The translations under genes were made by a program, and so were the position numbers. Below, piece by piece: positions 58,578 through 64,000 of a stretch of 64,000 bases of DNA. How positions within the stretch are numbered: the stretch's first letter is position 1; every line of letters begins with the position of its first letter. The stretch spans positions 62,001 through 126,000 of the forward strand of contig NZ_JAMJEZ010000003.1 in NCBI RefSeq assembly GCF_023544715.1. Direction: 5' to 3'. The DNA comes from Pseudomonas eutrophicaquae. GTDB taxonomy: Bacteria > Pseudomonadota > Gammaproteobacteria > Pseudomonadales > Pseudomonadaceae. The notes beneath the pieces were generated by a model, which made no database searches, was not told the origin of the DNA, and saw only the letters and a program-made list of their open reading frames with translations.

Positions 58578-60293
58578 TCAGCGGTTGAGGCGGGCGGCGA
58601 GGAAGGCCTGGATCTCGGCCAGCGGCACGTTCTGCGCCTCGCCGTCACGGCGGCCCTTGTATTCGAGAACCGACTCGGCCAGGCCCCGCTCGCTGATCAC
58701 GAGGCGATGCGGGATGCCGATTAGTTCCATGTCAGCAAATTTGACGCCCGGACTGGTCTTCTTGTCACGATCATCCAGCAGTACTTCATAGCCGGCGGCG
58801 CTCAGCTCGGCGTACAGCGCATCGGCGGCAGCCTTGACCTCGGCGTTTTCGTACTTCATCGGCACGATAGCGAGCTGGAACGGCGCCAGGGCTTCCGGCC
58901 AGAGGATGCCGCGGGCGTCGTGATTCTGCTCGATGGCAGCAGCGACCACGCGCGATACGCCAATGCCGTAGCAGCCCATGATCAGGGTGACCGGCTTGCC
59001 GTTTTCGCCCAGTACCGAAACCTTCATCGCCTCGCTGTACTTGGTGCCGAGCTGGAAGATATGCCCGACCTCGATGCCGCGCTTGATTACCAGCGTGCCC
59101 TGACCATCCGGGCTCGGGTCGCCTTCGACCACGTTGCGCAGGTCGGCGACATCCGGCAGCGGCAGGTCGCGCTCCCAGTTGAGGCCGAAGTAGTGCTGGC
59201 CGTCGACGTTGGCACCGGCAGCAAAGTCGCTGATCAGCGCCACCGAGCGGTCGATGACGGCTGGGATCGGCAGGTTCAGCGGGCCGAGCGAGCCTGGGCC
59301 AGCACCGATGGCGGCGCGGATCTCGGCCTCGGAGGCCATCACCAGCGGGCTGGCAACCAGCGGGTGGTTGGCGGCCTTGATCTCGTTCAGTTCATGATCG
59401 CCGCGCACGAGCAGGGCGATCAGCTGGCCTTCTTCAGCGCCGCGCACCACCAGGGTCTTGACGGTTTTTTCAATCGCTACACCGAACTGGGTGACCAGCT
59501 CATCGATGGTCTTGGCATCCGGGGTATCGACTCGGCGCAGTGCTTCGGTCGCCGCGCCACGCACGGTTTCGCGTGGGATGGCCTCGGCTTTCTCGATGTT
59601 GGCCGCGTAGTCGGAGCTGTCGCTGAAGGCGATGTCGTCCTCACCGGAGTCGGCCAGCACATGGAATTCGTGGGAGCCGGTACCGCCGATCGAGCCGGTA
59701 TCGGCCTGTACCGGACGGAAGTTCAGGCCCAGGCGGGTGAAGATGCTGCAGTAGGCCTGGTGCATGCGGTTGTAGGTGTCCTGCAGCGACTCCTGGGTCA
59801 GGTGGAAGGAGTAGGCGTCCTTCATCAGGAACTCGCGGCCACGCATCAGGCCGAAGCGCGGGCGGATCTCGTCACGGAACTTGGTCTGAATCTGGTAGAA
59901 GTTGATCGGTAGCTGCTTGTAGCTGTTCAGCTCGTTACGGGCCAGATCGGTGATCACTTCTTCATGGGTCGGGCCGACGCAGAAGTCACGCTGGTGGCGG
60001 TCTTTCAGGCGCAGCAGCTCGGGGCCGTATTGCTCCCAGCGGCCGGATTCCTGCCACAGCTCGGCCGGCTGGATCGCCGGCATCAGCACCTCGAGGGCGC
60101 CGGCGGCGTCCATCTCCTCGCGGACGATCTTCTCCGCCTTGCGCAGCACGCGCAGGCCCATCGGCAGCCAGGTGTAGAGGCCCGAGGCGAGGCGGCGGAT
60201 CATCCCGGCGCGCAGCAGCAGCTGGTGGCTGATCACCACGGCATCGGCGGGCGTTTCTTTGAGGGTCGAGATCAGGTACTGGCTGGTGCGCAT
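58578..60293 (-). CDS. proS: Prolyl-tRNA synthetase
   Basis: Class II synthetase charging tRNA-Pro. 571 residues, bacterial type with the editing insertion: motif 1 region [20 protein letters not shown], motif 2 [16 protein letters not shown] and the [20 protein letters not shown] block, then the YbaK-like INS editing domain at about 225-380, motif 3 near [19 protein letters not shown], and a C-terminal anticodon-binding domain. The 157-base upstream gap holds the porin terminator. Normal in every visible respect. Confidence 0.97.
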   Translation of the reverse strand: MRTSQYLISTLKETPADAVVISHQLLLRAGMIRRLASGLYTWLPMGLRVLRKAEKIVREEMDAAGALEVLMPAIQPAELWQESGRWEQYGPELLRLKDRHQRDFCVGPTHEEVITDLARNELNSYKQLPINFYQIQTKFRDEIRPRFGLMRGREFLMKDAYSFHLTQESLQDTYNRMHQAYCSIFTRLGLNFRPVQADTGSIGGTGSHEFHVLADSGEDDIAFSDSSDYAANIEKAEAIPRETVRGAATEALRRVDTPDAKTIDELVTQFGVAIEKTVKTLVVRGAEEGQLIALLVRGDHELNEIKAANHPLVASPLVMASEAEIRAAIGAGPGSLGPLNLPIPAVIDRSVALISDFAAGANVDGQHYFGLNWERDLPLPDVADLRNVVEGDPSPDGQGTLVIKRGIEVGHIFQLGTKYSEAMKVSVLGENGKPVTLIMGCYGIGVSRVVAAAIEQNHDARGILWPEALAPFQLAIVPMKYENAEVKAAADALYAELSAAGYEVLLDDRDKKTSPGVKFADMELIGIPHRLVISERGLAESVLEYKGRRDGEAQNVPLAEIQAFLAARLNR

Positions 60294-60398
60294 GGGCTGA
60301 AGTATCCGGTTTCGCTGGGCGGAAAAATGGCCTGCATTGTACGGCGCGGGTCAGATGGCGTACAGCGCACGCCCCGGCGCGCCGATTGCGAAAACGAC

Positions 60399-60424
60399 AG
60401 AGCCCGGCGCGGGGGCCGGGCTCT
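60399..60424 (-). terminator. Terminator downstream of the OprD-like porin
   Basis: AGAGCCCGGC / GCCGGGCTCT, a 10-bp stem with a 6-base loop; on the minus strand it is followed by GTCGTTTTCGC. It lies 26 bases beyond the porin stop. Confidence 0.75.
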
Positions 60425-60450
60425 GGTGACAGACGAAGAGCTGGCAGGCG

Positions 60451-61734
60451 TTACAGGATGCTCAGCGGGTATTCGACGATCAGGCGCACTTCATTGACAT
60501 CGTCATCATAGGCACTGCTGGCGCGGTACAGCGCGCTGCGCAGGCGCAGAGACAGGTCCTTGGCGACACCTTCCTGGACCACGTATTTGCTCTCGAAGTT
60601 GAACTCATGCTCCTTGGCATCGCGGCTGGCGCCGGTGTCGATGTTGTCGCCGGTGATGTAGCGGCTCATGAAGCTCAAGCCCGGTACACCGTAGCTGGCC
60701 ATGTCCAGGTCGTAACGGACCTGCCAGGAGCGCTCATCCTTGCCGATGAAGTCGGAGTACTGCACGGAGTTGGCCAGCCAGACGGTGCCGCCGCCATCGA
60801 TGCCGTAGGTATAGCCGGTGTCACCGGAGGCGCGCTGGTGCGCCAGGGTGAAGGTGTGCGCGCCCATGTTGTAGGCGGCGGCCAGGCTCCAGATCTTGTT
60901 GTCGAGATCGCCGGAGAGCTTGCGGCCATCGTCCTTGCTGCGGTAGGCGTTGAAGTCGAGGTTCAGCGAACGCTCATCGCCCAGCGGCAGGGTGTAGTTC
61001 AGGTTGAGGTAGGTCTTCTTGAAGTGATCTTCCACATCAGAGGCGTGCAGGCCGGCGCTGAAGTCTTCGGTGAAGCGGTAGTCGGCGCCGAAGATGTTGG
61101 CCGAGGTCAGGCCAGCCGCGCCCTTGCCATTGATGGTGTCGCGGCCGGTGGCGGTCATGCTGCTCAGTGCGGTGAAGCGACCGGCATTCAGGCTCAGGCC
61201 ATCGATTTCTTCACTGACCAGGAAGGTGCCGGTGGCGACTTCCGGCAGCAGGCGGGCGTCGTCGGTGGAGAACACCGGGGTTTCGACCAGCTGGTTGCCG
61301 TACTTGAGGGTGGTGTTGGAGACGCGGGCTTTGAGCACGGCGCCACCGCGGGTCTGGGTGTCGTCGGCGCTGCCGTCATCGGTCTGGCCGAATTGGCCGG
61401 TGCCATAACGGCCCTTGCCGCTGTCGAGCTTGATGGCGCTCAGGGCATGGGCATCAACGCCAAAGCCCACGGTGCCCTGGGTGAAGCCGGATTCATAAAA
61501 GGCGCGCACGCCCAGGCCGGTTTCTTCACGATAGCCGTTGGTCTTGCCGGTGATGGCATTGGTGTTACCGGCACCGTTACGGAAATCACGGTTCATGTAC
61601 AGCAGGCGACTGTGCACATTCAGGCTGCTGTCTTCGATAAAGCCTTTCGACTCGCTCTGTGCGCTGGCCAGGGTCAGGGAGCTGCTGGTCGCGGCGGCGA
61701 TGGCCAGCGCCATGACGTTCCATTTCATCTGCAT
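60451..61734 (-). CDS. OprD-family outer membrane porin
   Basis: Substrate-specific 18-stranded porin family that takes up basic amino acids, peptides or small carboxylates. 427 residues with a Sec signal (MQMKWNVMALAIAAATSSSL to about residue 26). The mature N-terminus GFIEDSSLNVHSRLLYMNRD is the OprD signature, followed by GVGVRAFYESGFTQGTVGFG-type strands and LKYGNQLVETPVFSTDDARL. It ends RLIVEYPLSIL. The substrate class (OccD or OccK) cannot be assigned by eye. Start 61734 follows AAGGAA. Confidence 0.92.
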   Translation of the reverse strand: MQMKWNVMALAIAAATSSSLTLASAQSESKGFIEDSSLNVHSRLLYMNRDFRNGAGNTNAITGKTNGYREETGLGVRAFYESGFTQGTVGFGVDAHALSAIKLDSGKGRYGTGQFGQTDDGSADDTQTRGGAVLKARVSNTTLKYGNQLVETPVFSTDDARLLPEVATGTFLVSEEIDGLSLNAGRFTALSSMTATGRDTINGKGAAGLTSANIFGADYRFTEDFSAGLHASDVEDHFKKTYLNLNYTLPLGDERSLNLDFNAYRSKDDGRKLSGDLDNKIWSLAAAYNMGAHTFTLAHQRASGDTGYTYGIDGGGTVWLANSVQYSDFIGKDERSWQVRYDLDMASYGVPGLSFMSRYITGDNIDTGASRDAKEHEFNFESKYVVQEGVAKDLSLRLRSALYRASSAYDDDVNEVRLIVEYPLSIL

Positions 61735-61906
61735 GGTGTATTCCTTGAAAGCGATAAAAGTCAGGCCTGTCACTGACCGTGCAGGCAACGGATTCATTGT
61801 TATTGTTTTGTGACGTTATATCACGGGCGCAGCCCGCTGCGCTGTATGCCACGCATCGCGCCGCTTGGCAGGCTGCTTGGGAAGCCTCTGGCGCGTGGGC
61901 GAAGTG

Positions 61907-61923
61907 GTTAATGGTTTCTTAAG
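61907..61923 (+). promoter_or_regulatory. PmrA-box-like direct repeat upstream of the hemolysin-family gene
   Basis: GTTAAT-GGTTT-CTTAAG fits the PmrA/BasR operator pattern YTTAAK-N5-YTTAAK at 11 of 12 defined positions (first base G). It ends 46 bases before the start codon of the hemolysin-family gene. A clear -10 is not visible at the usual distance, so the assignment is tentative. Confidence 0.35.
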
Positions 61924-61969
61924 CCGTGGCTTTGAAGATCATCCTGCATTCCACTCGAGGAGATGGATC

Positions 61970-62665
61970 ATGGCGGGGTTACCGAGCTTCGATGAGCGCA
62001 GTTGGCTGCGGATTGGTCCCGAGCAGGGGCTGGAGTTGTATGGCTGCGCCGTCGGTACCGACGCACAACGGCGCCAGCCATTCGAGACCCTGATCGCCAC
62101 CTGCTTTGCCGAGCATTACGGCGCGCAGCTGCGTCAGTTCATGCCCTGCCTGCTGGGGCTCAAGGATGTGGCAGGCCAGCTGCAGGCCGTGGCCGGGCTG
62201 CGTTCGGCGGCGGCGGAGCCGCTGTTTCTTGAGCGCTACCTGAGCGAGCCAATTGAGCAGGCGGTGGCTCGGCAGCGCGAGACACCGGCGCTGGACCGCG
62301 AGCAGCTGGTCGAGGTCGGCAATCTGGCGGCCCGTGGTGCCGGTCAGGCCCGCCTGCTGATCGTGGCGCTGACCCAGATGCTGGCCTTGAGCGGGATTCG
62401 CTGGGTGGCCTTCACCGGTACCTCGCTGCTGCTCAACAGCTTCCAGCGCCTTGGGGTGACGCTGCTGAATCTGGGCGCGGCCGATGGGCGTTGCCTGGGC
62501 AGTGAGCAGGCGGACTGGGGCAGTTATTACGCCACGCACCCGCAGGTGATGGTCGGGGATGTGCTGGCGGCTCATCAGCGTCTGCAGACAGCGGGGGTCT
62601 ACCAGCGTCTGGGCTGTCGGTCGCTGCGTGATGCCGAGCAGGAGTGCAGCCATGTCGCCTGCTGA
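61970..62665 (+). CDS. 'Thermostable hemolysin' family protein, likely GNAT-type acyltransferase
   Basis: 231 residues, related to the delta-VPH thermostable hemolysin family (PF12261), named from a Vibrio locus but not shown to lyse cells by itself in most species. There is no signal peptide or membrane helix. The architecture resembles GNAT/autoinducer-synthase folds: LLGLKDVAGQLQAVAGLR (61-78), VEVGNLAARGAGQARLLIV (114-132), then RWVAFTGTSLLLNSFQRLG (144-162). The middle block matches OlsB EIGRTCV...[11 protein letters not shown] in spacing. GAGGAG precedes the ATG; the 3' end overlaps the ligase gene by 14 bases. Confidence 0.75.
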   Translation: MAGLPSFDERSWLRIGPEQGLELYGCAVGTDAQRRQPFETLIATCFAEHYGAQLRQFMPCLLGLKDVAGQLQAVAGLRSAAAEPLFLERYLSEPIEQAVARQRETPALDREQLVEVGNLAARGAGQARLLIVALTQMLALSGIRWVAFTGTSLLLNSFQRLGVTLLNLGAADGRCLGSEQADWGSYYATHPQVMVGDVLAAHQRLQTAGVYQRLGCRSLRDAEQECSHVAC

Positions 62666-64000
62666 GTTCTTCCGGCAACTGGTCGGACATGGCGAGCGGA
62701 TGGCCCTCTGCGACGGCCACCAGCGCCTCAGTTACAGCGAGCTGCTCGCCGAGGTCGGGGCGCGTGCCCGGCAGCTGCAGCAAGGGGGTGTCCGGCGTCT
62801 GGCGCTGGCGCTGGATAACGGCCCGGACTGGCTGTTGTGGGATCTGGCCGCGCTACAGGCTGGCGTGGTCTGCGTGCCGTTGCCGGGCTTCTTTTCCTCC
62901 GCCCAGCAGCGCCATGTGCTGGAGAGTGCCGGCGTTGACACGCTGCTGGCCGCCGATCCGCAGGCCTTTGCGGATCTGGGCTTTGCGCCGCGGGCGGGGC
63001 TTTCTCAGCGTGCCGTGAGCCACGCGCCGGAGCTTGCGCCCGGCACGGCGAAGATCACCTACACCTCCGGTACTACCGGGCAGCCCAAGGGCGTGTGCCT
63101 GTCGGCTGAGGCGATGCTGCGGGTGGCGCAGAGCATTGCCGAGCGCATCGCTGTCTGCGGCATTAGCCGGCATCTCTGCGTGCTGCCACTGGCGGTGCTG
63201 CTGGAGAACCTGGCCGGCGGTTACAGCGCCTTGCTGCTCGGTGCGGGTCTTGAGTTGCCGGCTCTGGCCACGGTCGGCATGCAGGGTGCCAGCGGCTTTG
63301 ACCTGCCGGCCTTCCTCGCCACTCTGGGGCAGGTAAAGCCGAGCAGCCTGATCCTGCTGCCGCAGCTGCTGCTGGCGCTGGTCACAGCGGCCGAGCACGG
63401 AGCGCTACTGCCCGACTCACTGCGCTTTATCGCGGTAGGCGGCGGGCGAGTGGCGCCGCAACTGCTGGAGCGTGCCGAGGCGCTGGGGCTGCCGGTGTTC
63501 GAGGGCTATGGGTTGTCCGAATGCGCCTCGGTAGTGTGTTTGAACACACCTGGCCAGCGCCGGATTGGCAGCGTCGGCGTGCCATTGCCCCATGTCGAGC
63601 TGCGCCTGGCCGCCGATGGCGAGGTGCTGGTGCGGGGTGCGCACTTTCTCGGTTATCTGGGCGAGCCGCCCCAAGCGAGTGAATGGCTGGCGACCGGGGA
63701 TCTGGGGCACTGGGAGGAGGGCTTTCTGGTGCTGCACGGGCGCAAGAAGCATCAGTTCGTCACCGCCTTCGGCCGCAACGTCAATCCCGAATGGGTGGAG
63801 GCCGAGCTGGTCCAGCAGGCCGCCATCGCCCAGGCCTGGCTGCATGGCGAGGCCTTGGCCGCCAACGTCGCGCTGCTGGTGCCGCGCGGCGAGGTAAGCG
63901 ATGCCGCGCTGCAGGCCGCGGTCGATGCGGTCAACGCCCAGCTGCCGGACTACGCTCGTGTACACCACTGGCTGCGTGCTACGCACCCCTTCAGTGAGGC
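62652..64000 (+). CDS. AMP-binding acyl-adenylate ligase (3' end outside window)
   Basis: ANL-superfamily enzyme, open from ATG 62652 to the window edge (about 449 residues seen). It activates a carboxylic acid as acyl-AMP, then usually as a thioester. The P-loop YTSGTTGQPKG starts at residue 137; the A5 motif GYGLSEC is at 285-291; the A7 region ATGDLG has Asp350; the hinge GRKKHQFVTAFGRNVNPEWVE follows. The catalytic lysine near the C-terminus lies beyond the window. Coupled by overlap to the hemolysin-family gene, it probably supplies that protein's acyl donor or acts on its product. Confidence 0.88.
   Translation, partial: MSPAEFFRQLVGHGERMALCDGHQRLSYSELLAEVGARARQLQQGGVRRLALALDNGPDWLLWDLAALQAGVVCVPLPGFFSSAQQRHVLESAGVDTLLAADPQAFADLGFAPRAGLSQRAVSHAPELAPGTAKITYTSGTTGQPKGVCLSAEAMLRVAQSIAERIAVCGISRHLCVLPLAVLLENLAGGYSALLLGAGLELPALATVGMQGASGFDLPAFLATLGQVKPSSLILLPQLLLALVTAAEHGALLPDSLRFIAVGGGRVAPQLLERAEALGLPVFEGYGLSECASVVCLNTPGQRRIGSVGVPLPHVELRLAADGEVLVRGAHFLGYLGEPPQASEWLATGDLGHWEEGFLVLHGRKKHQFVTAFGRNVNPEWVEAELVQQAAIAQAWLHGEALAANVALLVPRGEVSDAALQAAVDAVNAQLPDYARVHHWLRATHPFSE

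Noticed and set aside
61808-61824. TGTGA...TCAC inverted repeat upstream of the OprD-like porin, suggesting a Vfr/CRP site
   Set aside because: The half-sites are seven bases apart, while CRP/Vfr needs six, and the flanking bases do not match the consensus.

Overview
The window is about 63% GC, almost fully coding, and carries core chromosomal genes of a Pseudomonas-type gammaproteobacterium. Supporting signs are the order rplM-rpsI-petABC-sspAB, lpoA-yraN-gmhA next to rsmI-rnpB and the dcw cluster, the secA-argJ-mutT and yajQ-mscS-ampG blocks, an OprD-type porin and the ornithine-lipid pair olsBA. The species cannot be fixed from the sequence. No insertion sequence, prophage, CRISPR array, tRNA or rRNA was seen.

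Layout. 1-4.8 kb: ribosomal proteins L13/S9, the cytochrome bc1 operon and the stringent-response/proteolysis pair sspA-sspB. 4.8-8.1 kb (minus strand): lpoA, yraN, gmhA/diaA and a BON-domain lipoprotein. 8.2-9.5 kb: rsmI and RNase P RNA. 9.7-27.3 kb: the division and cell wall (dcw) cluster from rsmH to ftsZ, then lpxC; most genes overlap or abut. The usual first gene, mraZ, is present only as a decayed remnant. 27.4-39.6 kb: a DUF721/DciA-like gene, secA, argJ, a MutT-ThiE-like fusion, an EamA transporter, a cobalamin adenosyltransferase, panE, yajQ, an MscS channel, ampG and fxsA. 39.6-41.8 kb: groESL behind a near-consensus heat-shock promoter. 41.8-47.6 kb (minus strand): a four-gene imelysin/di-haem/DUF1513 operon with a promoter that a Fur-like box covers, then iron superoxide dismutase. 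47.8-54.2 kb: a coiled-coil membrane protein, an Old Yellow Enzyme, olsBA, a ClsB-like cardiolipin synthase and class I fumarase. 54.3-61.7 kb: DUF2069, wrbA, an ArsC-like gene, a YihY/UPF0761 protein, a TlpA-like lipoprotein, an unknown lipoprotein, proS and an OprD-like porin. 61.9 kb to the end: a 'thermostable hemolysin' family protein overlapping an acyl-adenylating ligase that runs off the window.

How the genes fit together. Much of the window serves the envelope: lipid II synthesis (murCDEFG, mraY, ddlB), septal synthesis (ftsW, ftsI, ftsQL, ftsAZ), PBP activation (lpoA), muropeptide recycling (ampG), lipid A commitment (lpxC), secretion (secA), and ornithine lipid and cardiolipin synthesis.

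The points most worth a second look are the mraZ remnant between an intact-looking mra promoter and rsmH; the hemolysin/ligase pair, whose first member looks like a GNAT-type acyltransferase and has a PmrA-box-like repeat upstream; and the Fur-like control of the imelysin operon.
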